Source: Pedobacter hartonius (GTDB lineage: Bacteria > Bacteroidota > Bacteroidia > Sphingobacteriales > Sphingobacteriaceae). Taken from it: a stretch of DNA of 64,000 nt. Each line of letters opens with the position of its first letter. Position 1 is the first letter of the stretch. The notes beneath the pieces were generated by a model. It made no database searches and was not told the DNA's origin. It was given only the letters and a program-made list of their open reading frames with translations. This document shows, one piece after another, positions 27,171 to 37,719 of this stretch. Both the position numbers and the translations under genes were made by a program. The stretch spans positions 186,001 to 250,000 of the forward strand of contig NZ_FNRA01000006.1 in assembly GCF_900107535.1 (NCBI RefSeq). The letters run 5' to 3'.

Positions 27171-27905
27171 TTATAGGTTTTTACTTCTGAGTACAAAATT
27201 GGAACCGAGATAGACTTTTCTTACCATTTCGTTGGCAGCCAGTATTTCTGGTGTGCCCGATTCAAGGATTTTACCTTCAAACAGCAGATAGGCCCTGTCA
27301 GTAATCGAGAGCGTTTCCTGCACGTTGTGATCTGTGATCAGGATACCAATGTTCTTGTTCCTTAATTTGGCAACGATGGTTTGGATTTCTTCTACCGCAA
27401 TGGGGTCAACACCGGCAAAGGGTTCATCCAGTAAGATGAAATTAGGGCTGGCCGCCAGTGCTCTCGCAATCTCCGTTCTCCGGCGTTCCCCTCCAGAAAG
27501 GAGATCGCCCCTGTTCCTGCGCACTTTATGCAGGCTGAATTCATCGATAAGCTCTTCCAGCTTTTCTTCTCTTTCCAGGCGGGTCATGTCTGTCATTTCC
27601 AGGATAGCCAGGATATTGTCTTCAACGGATAACTTCCTGAAAACGGAGGCTTCCTGTGCCAGGTAGCCAATCCCCTTTTGGGCGCGGCGGTACATCGCAT
27701 CTTTAGTGATATCCTCGTCATCCAGAAAAATCGAGCCTTCATTGGGTTTGATCAATCCGACAATCATATAAAAAGAGGTGGTCTTTCCCGCTCCGTTAGG
27801 TCCCAGCAGCCCTACGATTTCGCCCTGGCTCACGCTGAACGAAACGTCGTTTACTACCGTCCGCTGTTTGTATCTTTTTATAAGATTATCCGCTCTTAAT
27901 ATCAT
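27171..27905 (-). CDS. lptB: LPS export ABC transporter ATP-binding protein
   Basis: A 244-residue ATPase of the LptBFG complex, which extracts lipopolysaccharide from the inner membrane. Walker [10 protein letters not shown] (about 35-43), Q-loop [11 protein letters not shown], signature LSGGERRR, Walker [14 protein letters not shown] and H-loop ITDHNV are all present. The [19 protein letters not shown] region is diagnostic for LptB. It lies 5 nt after recJ and 17 nt before the GH3-family gene. LptF/LptG are not in the window. Confidence 0.94.
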   Translation of the reverse strand: MILRADNLIKRYKQRTVVNDVSFSVSQGEIVGLLGPNGAGKTTSFYMIVGLIKPNEGSIFLDDEDITKDAMYRRAQKGIGYLAQEASVFRKLSVEDNILAILEMTDMTRLEREEKLEELIDEFSLHKVRRNRGDLLSGGERRRTEIARALAASPNFILLDEPFAGVDPIAVEEIQTIVAKLRNKNIGILITDHNVQETLSITDRAYLLFEGKILESGTPEILAANEMVRKVYLGSNFVLRSKNL

Positions 27906-27910
27906 TTATA

Positions 27911-29617
27911 CTATTGATTATGAATTTTGATCGCTTTAATATTCAGCTGCAGCCGTTTCTGTTCTTTCCAAATATTTTCCTCAACTGTATAACAAACAGA
28001 AAAAGGCTGATTAGGTTGTAAAAGATTCTCAAATTCTGCAAGCCCGAAACCAATAGCTTCAAAAATAGCTGAATTTTGTTGTTTAATACTCAATTTTAAA
28101 TGTTTTGTTCCAACAACGTAAGGCCTGCCCACGCACACTACATTGGTGGTCATAAATACTGGTGCCGGATTCATTGGGCCAAAAGGCGCCATCTGTGCGA
28201 TGATACGCTGGAATTTTCCGTCTATTTGTGAAAAAGCGATCTCGCTGTCGATATGGATTTCCGGACACAGCAGGTCTTCTGTGATCGTGGCGGTCACAAT
28301 ATCTTCGAAACGCTGTGAAAATTCCTCGATATTCTCATGTTTCATCGTCAGTCCTGCCGCAAATTTATGTCCTCCGAACTGTTCCAGCAGATCTGCACAG
28401 CCCAGCAGGGCTTCATACAGATCGTAACCAGGTACGGACCGGGCCGATCCGGTCAGCAGCCCGTTGGAATGTGTCAATACAATCGTTGGCCTGTAGTATT
28501 TTTCCGTTAAACGTGAAGCTACGATACCGATAACACCTTTATTCCAGTTCTCGTTATAAACTACGGTAGTTTTTTTGCCCATGAGTACTTCAGAATCATT
28601 GATCAGGGCAAGTGCTTCTGCGGTAATATGCTGATCAGAGACTTTACGGTCAGTATTTTGAACGTTGATGAACAGGCTTTGCCTGGCAGCGAGGTCGTCT
28701 TCGGTACACAACAACATTTTAACTGCCTGGTTACCATGGTCCATCCGCCCGGCGGCATTAATTCTCGGGGCAAGCGTAAAGACCACATCGGTGATCGTAT
28801 AATTTTTATTCTTACCGCAGCTATCCATCAGTGCCTTAAGGCCTATGCATGGGTTCTGGTTGAGTTTGATCAGTCCGAAGTAGGCAAGAGTGCGGTTTTC
28901 ATCTACAATAGGGACAATGTCTGCGGCTATGGATACCATCACCAGGTCCATATACTGCTCGTAACTGCTGTCAGGAAGCTGATGGGTGATGCACCAGGCC
29001 TGGGCAAGCTTAAATCCGATGCCACAGCCTGCAAGTTCTTTGAAAGGATAGGGGCAGTCTGCACGTTTCGGATCGAGTATCGCTACTGCCGCCGGCAATT
29101 CTTCTCCGGGTAAATGATGGTCGCAGATAATGAAGTCTATATTGAGGCTATTTGCATAGGCTACTTTATCGTTGGATTTTATTCCACAGTCGAGTGCAAG
29201 GATCAGCGTGATCCCCTTTGATTTTGCATAATCAATACCAGCGGTAGAGATGCCATATCCTTCCTTATGCCTGTCGGGAATGTAATATTCTATATGGCGG
29301 CTGAACTGTCTGAAAAAGCTATATGCGAGCGCTACAGATGTAGTTCCGTCCACATCATAATCTCCATAAACCAGCATTCTTTCCTCTGCTGCGATTGCAG
29401 CATCAATCCGGCTGACCGCCTTATCCATGTCCTTCATCAGAAAAGGATCATGCAGTTGTGAAAGCTGTGGCCTGAAGAAGTCCTTTGCATCTTCAAAGGA
29501 ACTGATGCCTCTCTGTACAAGGATCTCCGCCAGGCTTGTATCTATATTTAATTGTTGTGCAAGCAGATCTATAGCCTCTTTATCGCTCTTTACTGCCTGC
29601 ACCCATCTTTTCTCCAT
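27911..29617 (-). CDS. recJ: single-stranded-DNA-specific exonuclease RecJ
   Basis: A 568-residue RecJ 5'-3' ssDNA exonuclease of recombination and mismatch repair. The DHH domain has DYDVDGTTS and CDHHLPGEELP. The DHHA1 region has FGGHKFAAG, and the family segments GCGIGFKLAQ and APRINAAGRMDHG are present. Length is normal. It is the first gene of the recJ-lptB-GH3 unit. Confidence 0.94.
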   Translation of the reverse strand: MEKRWVQAVKSDKEAIDLLAQQLNIDTSLAEILVQRGISSFEDAKDFFRPQLSQLHDPFLMKDMDKAVSRIDAAIAAEERMLVYGDYDVDGTTSVALAYSFFRQFSRHIEYYIPDRHKEGYGISTAGIDYAKSKGITLILALDCGIKSNDKVAYANSLNIDFIICDHHLPGEELPAAVAILDPKRADCPYPFKELAGCGIGFKLAQAWCITHQLPDSSYEQYMDLVMVSIAADIVPIVDENRTLAYFGLIKLNQNPCIGLKALMDSCGKNKNYTITDVVFTLAPRINAAGRMDHGNQAVKMLLCTEDDLAARQSLFINVQNTDRKVSDQHITAEALALINDSEVLMGKKTTVVYNENWNKGVIGIVASRLTEKYYRPTIVLTHSNGLLTGSARSVPGYDLYEALLGCADLLEQFGGHKFAAGLTMKHENIEEFSQRFEDIVTATITEDLLCPEIHIDSEIAFSQIDGKFQRIIAQMAPFGPMNPAPVFMTTNVVCVGRPYVVGTKHLKLSIKQQNSAIFEAIGFGLAEFENLLQPNQPFSVCYTVEENIWKEQKRLQLNIKAIKIHNQ

Positions 29618-29751
29618 TTGGTTTTTTATTGTTTTAAGGACTGTATCAACTTTGTTTATTCATTAAATGAAGGGATATCGTACAGGTTCCATATCTTTGC
29701 AATTGATTGTAAATATATCATTAATTATTCTTTTGACTAATACCTACGCCA

Positions 29752-30519
29752 TTGCAAGTTTTCACTTTATATGAAGGTTCTTATTCTGTAGCTGCCGATA
29801 AAAAGTTCGTTCCTTTTGACCCTCAAATAGATAATCCTAAAGACAGGCCGGCATCACTCTTTATCTATGTACAGCCTTTTCTTGTTAAATTTAATGATAA
29901 ATTACTGTTGTTTGATACGGGACTGGGCTATAGTAATGCAGGGGGAGAAATGATCCTGCATGAGAATATCAGGAAGGCCGGGTTTAATCCTGGTGATGTA
30001 GATTATGTCCTGATGTCTCATCTGCATTTTGACCATGCAGGTGGTATGGTACATCAGGAAAATAATGGAATGGAACTGAGTTTTCCTAATGCGGCATATG
30101 TCATTCAGCGTGGAGAATGGGAGGCTGCATTCACCAATAGCTCGTCTTCTTACAGAACTGAGATCTTTGAGTTTCTGCAGCGCAATGCACAACTGATCTT
30201 TGTGGATGATTCCGGAGAGTTTTTGCCGGGTATTTCCCATGAACTGACGGGTGCGCATACACCTTGTCACCAGGCCTGGTTGCTGGACGATGGTACAGAT
30301 AAAGTCTTCTTCGGAGGTGATGTGCTGCCTGAACCGGAGGAGCTGCTGAGGAAATTCATTGCGAAATACGACTATGATGGCCGTAAAGCGATGGAGTTAA
30401 GGGAAGAGTTTGGTAAGAGGGCTGCAGCTGAGCATTGGAATTGCCTTTTCTATCATGGCAAGACCAGGGCGACGGGTTTCGTTAGTTTAACAGATGACGG
30501 ACAGTTTAAGATTGTATAG
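29752..30519 (+). CDS. MBL-fold metallohydrolase
   Basis: A 255-residue metallo-beta-lactamase-fold hydrolase with the metal motif SHLHFDHAGG (about 90-99), a second His in GAHTPCHQ and an Asp in FFGGDVLPEP. No signal peptide is seen, so it acts in the cytosol. The substrate is unknown; lactonase-like members share this layout. It uses a TTG start at 29752, as no ATG fits the conserved N-terminus. A TATCTTTG box at 29692-29699 is a plausible -7 element. The 3' end overlaps the convergent response regulator gene by 14 nt. Confidence 0.85.
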   Translation: MQVFTLYEGSYSVAADKKFVPFDPQIDNPKDRPASLFIYVQPFLVKFNDKLLLFDTGLGYSNAGGEMILHENIRKAGFNPGDVDYVLMSHLHFDHAGGMVHQENNGMELSFPNAAYVIQRGEWEAAFTNSSSSYRTEIFEFLQRNAQLIFVDDSGEFLPGISHELTGAHTPCHQAWLLDDGTDKVFFGGDVLPEPEELLRKFIAKYDYDGRKAMELREEFGKRAAAEHWNCLFYHGKTRATGFVSLTDDGQFKIV

Positions 30520-30919
30520 GTTCTATATTTTTGCCTTCAAATAATTCGATCAGGCGTTCGATAGACAGGGGTTTAGAAATAAACCCTTTTACTGTTTTAT
30601 ATGTTTTGGCCTTTTCAATATCGTTTTCATACACTGATGAAGAGAGCATGTACATGTCAATATCATTCTCTATACTTAATTTCTCGTAAGCTTCCAGAAA
30701 TTCCCATCCATTCAGTACGGGCATGTTAATGTCTATCAATATCAGCTGAGGAAATGGAAGGCGTGCATCTTTCAATTCTTTCAGGTAATCTATTGCCAGC
30801 TGTCCGTTTGTTTTTGCAACCATCTGAGCCTCATATCCCGTTTTTTCTACAATTTTCTTAATAATGAAAATGTTAATATCATCATCGTCAATTACCAGTA
30901 GATTAATTTTATCACTCAT
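30506..30919 (-). CDS. stand-alone response regulator (receiver domain only)
   Basis: A 137-residue receiver-only protein of the kind abundant in Bacteroidota. The acidic triad DDDD (about 11-14), the phosphoacceptor Asp in LILIDINMPVLNG, the switch Ser in LSSSVYENDI and the Lys in FISKPLS are present. There is no output domain, so it acts by protein contact or phosphotransfer. No kinase is adjacent; the GAF phosphoacceptor protein at 24516 and the kinase at 21379 are the nearest. The 3' end overlaps the convergent MBL gene by 14 nt. Confidence 0.9.
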   Translation of the reverse strand: MSDKINLLVIDDDDINIFIIKKIVEKTGYEAQMVAKTNGQLAIDYLKELKDARLPFPQLILIDINMPVLNGWEFLEAYEKLSIENDIDMYMLSSSVYENDIEKAKTYKTVKGFISKPLSIERLIELFEGKNIEPIQS

Positions 30920-31080
30920 CAGATTAGTAGTTTATATAAGATTAGGATTTTAATAAAGATATAAAATAGAACTGTAAAGTATATCGCCTAATCATTTATT
31001 TAGCAAAAAGAGGACCACTAATTGATAATGACCCCCTTTTTGTTTATAAATGTAACTTTTTGTTTACAAGTATATAAATG

Positions 31081-33960
31081 TTAAGCCTCTGCTTCCATAT
31101 AACTTTCTATCGGTGGGCATGCGCAAACGAGGGATCTGTCTCCAAATGAATCATTTACCCTGCCTACTGATGGCCAGAACTTATGTTCAGCAACATATGC
31201 TAAAGGAAAGGCAGCAGTTTTCCTGCTATAGGCATGAGACCACTCATCCCCGGTCACAGTTGCCACAGTATGGGGAGCATTTTTTAGAGGGTTATCTAAT
31301 TTATCCAGAGTTCCGTCCTGAACACTGCTGATTTCATTTCTGATGGCGATCATCGCTTCACAGAAACGGTCGAGCTCATGTTTTGGTTCGCTCTCTGTGG
31401 GTTCAACCATTAAGGTGCCCGCAACAGGGAAAGATACTGTTGGTGCATGGAAACCATAATCCATTAACCTTTTTGCAATGTCAACCACCTCGATGCCAAA
31501 GTTTTTGAATTCGCGGCAATCCAGGATCATTTCGTGTGCACAGCGGCCGTTGCTCCCTGAATACAATACCGGGTAATGCTGCTCTAAACGCGCTTTCATA
31601 TAATTCGCATTTAGAATTGCATATTCTGTAGCCTGTCTTAACCCATCTGCGCCCATCATTGCGATGTAAGCATGGGAAATGATCAGGATCGAAGCAGAGC
31701 CCCATGGTGCCGAAGATACTGCATGGATAGATTTTTCATTGTTGATGTCTACCACCGCATGTCCCGGTAAATATTTAACCAGGTGTGCAGCTACGCCGAT
31801 CGGGCCCATACCGGGGCCACCACCACCGTGAGGGATGCAAAAGGTCTTGTGTAAGTTCAGGTGACAAACGTCGGCACCGATATTTGCAGGGCTGGTTAAA
31901 CCTACCTGTGCATTCATATTTGCACCGTCCATGTAAACCTGTCCGCCATTCGCATGGATCACTTCGCAGATCTCTACGATACTTTCTTCAAATACGCCAT
32001 GTGTAGACGGATAAGTAACCATAAAGCAGGAAAGGTTGTTTTTATGTTGTTCTGCTTTTGCTTTCAGGTCTGTTACATCAATATTTCCCTGGTCATCACA
32101 TTTCACGATAACGATCTTCATACCTGCCATGGCAGCAGAAGCAGGGTTAGTTCCGTGAGCGGAAGAAGGGATCAGTGCGATGTTACGGTGATGGTCACCG
32201 CGGTCCTGATGGTACGCCCTGATGACCATTAATCCGGCGTATTCACCTTGCGCACCAGCATTTGGCTGTAAGCTCATTGCGGCAAAACCGGTGATCTCAC
32301 TTAACCATTTATCCAGTTCATTGAAAACAGCATAATATCCTGCTACCTGGTCTGCAGGAGCAAAGGGGTGTACTTTACCAAATTCTGCCCAGGTAACAGG
32401 AACCATTTCTGTGGTCGCGTTCAGTTTCATGGTACATGAACCCAATGCAATCATAGAATGGCAAAGAGAAAGGTCTTTTGTTTCCAGCGACTTGATATAA
32501 CGCAGCATCTCGTGTTCCGAGTGGTGCGAGTTGAATAAAGGATGTATTAAATAAGCTGATGTACGTTGCAGTTCAACAGGAATTACGGTCTGGACATTGT
32601 GCTCTTCAGCCAGTTCAACGCTATCTGCGGAGATAGCCTTTACTTTAGAGAATATCTTATTCAGTAATTTAATATCATTAAGGGAAGTGCTTTCGTCAAG
32701 CGCGATCGTTGCCACTGTTCCTTTATAATGCAGGTTGATCTCATTGTCTACACATTCTTTATGGATAGAATCTTTCAAAGCACCCAGTTCAACCTGGATA
32801 GTATCAAAATAAGCACTGGTCAATAAAGGGTAGCCGATCTTTTCAAGTGATTGTGCAAGTGCGATAGCCAGGCCATGTGTTCTTTCTGCAATTAACTTCA
32901 GGCCTTTGGGGCCATGATAAACGGCGTAAAAACCTGCCATGATGGCTAGCAGGGCTTGTGCAGTACAGATGTTAGAGGTCGCTTTATCTCTTCTGATATG
33001 CTGTTCCCTGGTCTGCAGTGCCATTCTCAGCGCATAGTTGTTGTGGCTGTCGATCGTTACACCGATAATTCTTCCCGGAATTGAGCGTTTGTACTCATCT
33101 TTAGTGGCGAAAAATGCAGCATGAGGGCCTCCAAATCCCATGGGTACGCCAAAACGCTGTGTGGTACCCACCACGATGTCTGCACCCCATTCTCCCGGAG
33201 GAGTCAGCAGCGTAAGACTCAGCAGGTCTGCCACTACCGTTAACTTTACGTTTTTGGCATGGGTGTGTGCTGCGAATGCTGTATAGTTAAATATTTCCCC
33301 GTTTCCGGCAGGATATTGAACAATAGCACCAAAGAATTCGTCTGTTACTTCAAAAGTCTGGTGGTCACCAATAACCAGTTCAATTCCGAAAGGATTTGCG
33401 CGGGTCTTTAAAATATCTATCGTTTGAGGGAATAATAACGAAGAAACAAAGAATTTTTTAGCCTGCTGATTTTTACGCAGGCTGTATTGCATAAACATTG
33501 CTTCAGCAGCAGCCGTACCTTCATCCAGCAGTGATGCATTGGCGATTTCCATCCCGGTGAGGTCAATCACCATGGTCTGGAAATTCAGCAGCGCCTGTAA
33601 ACGGCCCTGGGCAATCTCTGCCTGGTAGGGCGTATACTGCGTGTACCATCCCGGGTTTTCCATTACATTCCGCAAGATCACTCCTGGAGTAATAGTGTCA
33701 TAATATCCCTGTCCGATATAAGATTTAAAAACCTTATTCAGTGAAGCCGTTTGTTTAAGGCTTTCGAGGTATTCTTTCTCAGATTTCGCTGCCGGAAGGT
33801 TCAGCTGACGTTTTAGCCTGATCTTTTGCGGCACGGTCTGGTCGATCAGTTCACTGACAGAATTTAGGCCGAGTGTGCTCAGCATTGCGTCTGTATCCTC
33901 TTGATTTGGAGCGATATGACGGTCTTTAAAGTCTTCTTTGTAATGGATATTTAAACTCAT
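31081..33960 (-). CDS. gcvP: glycine dehydrogenase (decarboxylating), P protein
   Basis: A 959-residue homodimeric-type P protein of the glycine cleavage system, which decarboxylates glycine with pyridoxal phosphate and passes aminomethyl to the H protein. The start is set at ATG 33960 ([11 protein letters not shown]); an in-frame codon 12 nt upstream is less likely. The PLP lysine is in [16 protein letters not shown] near residue 705. [15 protein letters not shown] and [15 protein letters not shown] segments are intact. gcvH and gcvT are not adjacent. A variant -7 box, TACCTTCG on the minus strand, lies about 20 nt upstream. Confidence 0.96.
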   Translation of the reverse strand: MSLNIHYKEDFKDRHIAPNQEDTDAMLSTLGLNSVSELIDQTVPQKIRLKRQLNLPAAKSEKEYLESLKQTASLNKVFKSYIGQGYYDTITPGVILRNVMENPGWYTQYTPYQAEIAQGRLQALLNFQTMVIDLTGMEIANASLLDEGTAAAEAMFMQYSLRKNQQAKKFFVSSLLFPQTIDILKTRANPFGIELVIGDHQTFEVTDEFFGAIVQYPAGNGEIFNYTAFAAHTHAKNVKLTVVADLLSLTLLTPPGEWGADIVVGTTQRFGVPMGFGGPHAAFFATKDEYKRSIPGRIIGVTIDSHNNYALRMALQTREQHIRRDKATSNICTAQALLAIMAGFYAVYHGPKGLKLIAERTHGLAIALAQSLEKIGYPLLTSAYFDTIQVELGALKDSIHKECVDNEINLHYKGTVATIALDESTSLNDIKLLNKIFSKVKAISADSVELAEEHNVQTVIPVELQRTSAYLIHPLFNSHHSEHEMLRYIKSLETKDLSLCHSMIALGSCTMKLNATTEMVPVTWAEFGKVHPFAPADQVAGYYAVFNELDKWLSEITGFAAMSLQPNAGAQGEYAGLMVIRAYHQDRGDHHRNIALIPSSAHGTNPASAAMAGMKIVIVKCDDQGNIDVTDLKAKAEQHKNNLSCFMVTYPSTHGVFEESIVEICEVIHANGGQVYMDGANMNAQVGLTSPANIGADVCHLNLHKTFCIPHGGGGPGMGPIGVAAHLVKYLPGHAVVDINNEKSIHAVSSAPWGSASILIISHAYIAMMGADGLRQATEYAILNANYMKARLEQHYPVLYSGSNGRCAHEMILDCREFKNFGIEVVDIAKRLMDYGFHAPTVSFPVAGTLMVEPTESEPKHELDRFCEAMIAIRNEISSVQDGTLDKLDNPLKNAPHTVATVTGDEWSHAYSRKTAAFPLAYVAEHKFWPSVGRVNDSFGDRSLVCACPPIESYMEAEA

Positions 33961-34036
33961 GAAGTATAACAATAAAAGTTGCGCGAAGGTACTAAATTTT
34001 CCGTTTTTATTCTAATGCATAAAAGAGATGACACAG

Positions 34037-34756
34037 TTAGTCATTCAGTTGTCTGAGGTACATCTGAACCGTGTTTTCCAGGCCCAGATACAGGGCATCA
34101 CTGATCAGTGCATGACCGATGGATACTTCCAGTAAATTTGGAATATTGTCTGCAAAATATTTCAGGTTCTGCAGGTCGAGGTCATGCCCGGCGTTAATAC
34201 CCAGCCCAAGTTTGTTCGCTGTATGTGCAGCCTGTATATAAGGAGCGATAGCGGTCACAGGGTCTTTCGGGAAATTTGATGCGTAGGATTCTGTATAAAG
34301 CTCAATACGGTCTGTACCTGTTGTTTTTGCTGCTTCGATCATTTCTCTTGCCGGATCAATAAAAATGGAAACCCTGATACCCTCTTTGTGGAACATATTT
34401 ACCATCTCTTTCAGGTAATCCTGATTTTTTATGGTGTCCCAACCATGGTTGGAAGTGATTTGTCCTTCTGCATCAGGAACTAAAGTTACCTGTGCAGGTT
34501 TATTTGCCAGAACGAGGTCTACAAATTTCTGTTCCCTGCAGTTCCCTTCAATATTAAACTCTGTTGAAATTGCTGCTTTCAGATCGAATACATCCTGATA
34601 GCGGATATGACGCTCATCTGGCCTTGGATGTACTGTGATACCCTCCGCACCAAAACGCTCACAGTCCAGCGCTACCTTCAGCAGATCGGGATTGTTTCCA
34701 CCGCGGCTGTTGCGTAGAGTAGCTATTTTATTGATATTTACTGATAGTTTTGCCAT
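34037..34756 (-). CDS. pdxJ: pyridoxine 5'-phosphate synthase
   Basis: A 239-residue PdxJ, which condenses 1-deoxyxylulose 5-phosphate with aminoacetone phosphate to pyridoxine phosphate. [30 protein letters not shown] and [13 protein letters not shown] are family signatures. It sits between ahcY and gcvP, a PLP enzyme, on the same strand, but a terminator separates it from ahcY. Confidence 0.95.
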   Translation of the reverse strand: MAKLSVNINKIATLRNSRGGNNPDLLKVALDCERFGAEGITVHPRPDERHIRYQDVFDLKAAISTEFNIEGNCREQKFVDLVLANKPAQVTLVPDAEGQITSNHGWDTIKNQDYLKEMVNMFHKEGIRVSIFIDPAREMIEAAKTTGTDRIELYTESYASNFPKDPVTAIAPYIQAAHTANKLGLGINAGHDLDLQNLKYFADNIPNLLEVSIGHALISDALYLGLENTVQMYLRQLND

Positions 34757-34842
34757 CTACAAAGATAATTCATTAATGATGAACGGGTATAATATTATTG
34801 TCAACAGATTTGAGCGCCGTATGATCAGGTGCCGGCAATAAA

Positions 34843-34876
34843 AAAAGGGATGACGCCTCATAGCATCATCCCTTTT
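34843..34876 (-). terminator. terminator of ahcY
   Basis: AAAAGGGATGA (34843-34853) and TCATCCCTTTT (34866-34876) form an 11-bp perfect stem with a 12-nt loop. Read from ahcY, it is followed by a run of seven Ts, 16 nt after the stop. Confidence 0.85.
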
Positions 34877-34892
34877 CCATATAGATTTCAGA

Positions 34893-36209
34893 TTAGTATC
34901 TGTAAGCTTCTGCTTTGAACGGGCCTTCAACCGGTACACCGATATAATCAGCCTGGTGAGTGTCCAGTACATCCAATTCAACACCGATTTTAGCTAAGTG
35001 CAAACGGGCTACTTTCTCATCCAGGTATTTAGGAAGAACGTAAACTTTGTTCTCATATTTACCTGGGTTTGTCCATAATTCCAATTGTGCCAAAGTCTGG
35101 TTGGTGAATGAGGCAGACATCACGAAACTAGGGTGGCCTGTGGCACAGCCTAAGTTTACCAGACGTCCTTCAGCCAGCAGGATCACGTCTTTACCATCGA
35201 TGGTATATTTATCAACCTGTGGTTTGATCTCAACTTTAGTATGACCATAGTTGGTATTTAACCAGGCAACGTCGATCTCATTGTCAAAGTGACCAATGTT
35301 ACAAACGATAACTTTATCTTTCATCGTTTTGAAGTGCTCAGCACGAACGATGTCACAGTTACCTGTAGTAGTCACAACGATATCAGCTTCTTTAACCGCA
35401 TTAGCGAATTTTTTCACTTCATAACCTTCCATTGCAGCCTGTAATGCACAGATCGGATCAATTTCTGAAACGATCACACGTACACCCTGTGAGCTCAGTG
35501 ATTCTGCAGAACCTTTACCTACATCACCGTAACCTGCTACAACAGCAACTTTACCAGCCATCATGACGTCAGTAGCACGACGGATCGCATCTACCAGTGA
35601 TTCACGGCAACCATATTTGTTGTCAAATTTAGATTTTGTTACTGAATCATTTACGTTGATTGCCGGTAAGTGTAAAGTTCCGTTTTTCATACGTTCGTAC
35701 AGACGGTGAACACCTGTAGTAGTTTCTTCCGAAAGACCTTTGATCGCAGCGATCAGTTCAGGGAACCTGTCGAAAACCATGTTGGTTAAATCACCACCAT
35801 CGTCCAGGATCATATTCAAAGGCTGTTGCTCAGGACCGAAATGTAATGTTTGTTCGATACACCAGTCAAATTCTTCTTCATTCAAACCTTTCCAGGCATA
35901 AACCTGGATGCCTGCAGCAGCGATTGCAGCAGCAGCGTGGTCTTGTGTAGAAAAAATATTGCATGATGACCAGGTCACTTCTGCACCAAGTTCAACTAAA
36001 GTTTCAATTAAAACTGCAGTCTGGATGGTCATGTGCAGGCAGCCTGCAATGCGTGCTCCCTTTAAGGGTTTCGACGGACCAAATTCTTCGCGTAAGGACA
36101 TTAAGCCGGGCATTTCTGCTTCTGCTAATCCAATCTCTTTACGGCCCCATTCTGCCAGTGAAATATCCTTTACTTTGTAAGGGATGTATGTAGTCTCTAC
36201 TGATGACAT
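34893..36209 (-). CDS. ahcY: adenosylhomocysteinase
   Basis: A 438-residue S-adenosylhomocysteine hydrolase that recycles the product of methyl transfer to adenosine and homocysteine. The NAD-binding loop is [12 protein letters not shown]. Active-site segments [15 protein letters not shown] and [12 protein letters not shown] match, as does the C-terminal family ending [11 protein letters not shown]. It has its own promoter and a strong terminator. Demand would come in part from the SAM methylases of the cobalamin block (inference). Confidence 0.96.
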   Translation of the reverse strand: MSSVETTYIPYKVKDISLAEWGRKEIGLAEAEMPGLMSLREEFGPSKPLKGARIAGCLHMTIQTAVLIETLVELGAEVTWSSCNIFSTQDHAAAAIAAAGIQVYAWKGLNEEEFDWCIEQTLHFGPEQQPLNMILDDGGDLTNMVFDRFPELIAAIKGLSEETTTGVHRLYERMKNGTLHLPAINVNDSVTKSKFDNKYGCRESLVDAIRRATDVMMAGKVAVVAGYGDVGKGSAESLSSQGVRVIVSEIDPICALQAAMEGYEVKKFANAVKEADIVVTTTGNCDIVRAEHFKTMKDKVIVCNIGHFDNEIDVAWLNTNYGHTKVEIKPQVDKYTIDGKDVILLAEGRLVNLGCATGHPSFVMSASFTNQTLAQLELWTNPGKYENKVYVLPKYLDEKVARLHLAKIGVELDVLDTHQADYIGVPVEGPFKAEAYRY

Positions 36210-36231
36210 ATTGTTTTTATTTTGTGAACTG

Positions 36232-36263
36232 CAAATTTACTGCATTTCATAATCAATAACAAA
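36232..36263 (-). promoter_or_regulatory. Bacteroidota-type promoter of ahcY
   Basis: On the minus strand TTTG (36263-36260), a 20-nt spacer and TAAATTTG (36239-36232) match the TTTG / TAnnTTTG consensus, 23 nt upstream of the ahcY ATG. Confidence 0.72.
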
Positions 36264-36344
36264 AAATGAATCAGGATATGACGAAAGAATGGTCTTGAAA
36301 CAAAGTAATCGAAAGGTAAAAAACTATGAGCCGTGTGAAATCCC

Positions 36345-36375
36345 TTTGATACCAGCTAATCTCGGTGTACCTTTG
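36345..36375 (+). promoter_or_regulatory. Bacteroidota-type promoter of the bacilliredoxin gene
   Basis: TTTG (36345-36348), a 19-nt spacer and TACCTTTG (36368-36375) match the Bacteroidota -33/-7 consensus exactly, about 43 nt before the ATG at 36419. Confidence 0.8.
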
Positions 36376-36418
36376 TTCCAGAGAAAATTAATATATAATA
36401 TTTAAAAGCATCTTACAT

Positions 36419-36829
36419 ATGTATCCAGAATATTTAGTAGAACCTATGCGTGCGGAACTCACCAAAGTAGGTTTTGAAGAAATGAAAACAGCAGAAGAGG
36501 TAGACAATGCCCTTACTGCCGAAGGAACCGTTTTTGTTGTTGTAAACTCTGTATGTGGTTGCGCAGCGGCCAATGCACGTCCGGCAGCAAGATTAGCCGC
36601 TTCAAATGAAAAACATCCAGATAAAATGATCACTGTTTTTGCAGGCATGGAAAAAGATGCAGTTGACAGGGCAAGAAGTTATATGATGCCTTTCCCTCCC
36701 TCTTCACCTGCTATGGCATTGTTCAAAGATGGTAAATTGGTACATATGATCGAACGTCATCAGATTGAAGGCCGTCCTGCTCAGATGATCGCTGAGAACC
36801 TGATGGGTGCTTTTGATCAGTACTGCTAA
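36419..36829 (+). CDS. BrxA/BrxB-family bacilliredoxin
   Basis: A 136-residue YphP/YqiW-type thioredoxin-fold protein with the CGC active site (NSVCGCAAANARPA). In Firmicutes these remove bacillithiol from mixed disulfides. It starts MYPEYLVEPMRAELT, the family beginning, and ends DQYC, with an additional C-terminal Cys. It is a monocistronic gene with an excellent promoter and a terminator. The thiol cofactor in this organism is not shown; bacillithiol use in Bacteroidota is plausible from family knowledge. Confidence 0.92.
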   Translation: MYPEYLVEPMRAELTKVGFEEMKTAEEVDNALTAEGTVFVVVNSVCGCAAANARPAARLAASNEKHPDKMITVFAGMEKDAVDRARSYMMPFPPSSPAMALFKDGKLVHMIERHQIEGRPAQMIAENLMGAFDQYC

Positions 36830-36869
36830 TCATTAAAGATAATTTCCGGTCAAAAATCCGGTTGAGGAG

Positions 36870-36893
36870 ATCCGGCCATGTGCCGGATTTTTT
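36870..36893 (+). terminator. terminator of the bacilliredoxin gene
   Basis: ATCCGGC (36870-36876), loop CATGT, GCCGGAT (36882-36888), then TTTTT. It begins about 40 nt after the stop and ends 4 nt before the convergent cdaA stop. Confidence 0.85.
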
Positions 36894-36897
36894 GTAT

Positions 36898-37689
36898 TTA
36901 AAAATCCTTGTTCAGCAGTTTCTCCAGTTCTCCGAAAGATACGTTCATCCTTACCCTGCCTTGTTTCGCATAGGCGATCTCTCCCGTTTCTTCAGATACA
37001 ATAACTGCTACGGCATCCGTCGTTTCGGAAATACCTATTCCCGCGCGGTGGCGCAGGCCAAACTGGGGAGGTAACTTATCATTATCAGTGAGGGGCAGGA
37101 TGCAGCTTGCACTCTTGATCTTATTCTCGGCAATGACGACGGCTCCATCATGCAGCGGGCTGTATTTCTGAAAGATACTTTCCAGCAGCCGTTTGGAGAT
37201 CTTTGATTCAATCATTTCACAGCTGTTGGCAAACAGCTGGTCATCGTAGAACTTGACGAATACAATCAATGCCCCTGTCCTGGATTTTTTCATGCTCTTG
37301 CAGGCGTCAATAATCGGTTTGATCCGGACGAGGTTATCACGTTCGATGTCTCTACTGCCAAATAAATACCCCCACCAGGCCCTGTTTTTTTGTAAGAAGG
37401 TGTTCTTTCCGATGAGCAGCAGGAACCGCCGTATTTCCGGTTGAAAAATAACAATCAGTGCAATGATGCCCACACTCATGAACTTGTTGATGATGGCAGA
37501 CAGCAGCCGCATATTCAGGGCGTCCACCACAAACCAGAGGACAATGATAATTAACATACCCAGCAGCAAATTCACCGCCATGGTATTTTTAATCAGATTA
37601 TACGTATAATAGATCAGGAAGGCAACGAACAAAATGTCCATTACATCGGTAACGGTTATAGTGAGAAAATCAAAGTCAAAGCCTTTCAT
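36898..37689 (-). CDS. cdaA: membrane diadenylate cyclase CdaA
   Basis: A 263-residue c-di-AMP synthase. Three N-terminal transmembrane segments (about 10-95) are followed by a DAC domain with the catalytic LHDGAVVI and RHRAGIGISE motifs, both intact. ATG 37689 is chosen over a TTG three codons earlier. c-di-AMP is linked to cell-wall and osmotic balance. It lies 30 nt downstream of folP on the same strand, an arrangement that suggests cotranscription. Confidence 0.94.
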   Translation of the reverse strand: MKGFDFDFLTITVTDVMDILFVAFLIYYTYNLIKNTMAVNLLLGMLIIIVLWFVVDALNMRLLSAIINKFMSVGIIALIVIFQPEIRRFLLLIGKNTFLQKNRAWWGYLFGSRDIERDNLVRIKPIIDACKSMKKSRTGALIVFVKFYDDQLFANSCEMIESKISKRLLESIFQKYSPLHDGAVVIAENKIKSASCILPLTDNDKLPPQFGLRHRAGIGISETTDAVAVIVSEETGEIAYAKQGRVRMNVSFGELEKLLNKDF

Positions 37690-37719
37690 TATTGCCAAGT
37701 TAAGTATTTTACGGAAATA

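Noticed and set aside
31005..31041. Possible terminator after gcvP
   Set aside because: AAAAAG and CTTTTT pair but the rest of the stem is broken and the loop is long; too weak to list.
34757..34790. TATCTTTG box on the minus strand as the pdxJ promoter
   Set aside because: The match ends 4 nt from the ATG and has no TTTG at a suitable distance; it would leave no room for a ribosome site.
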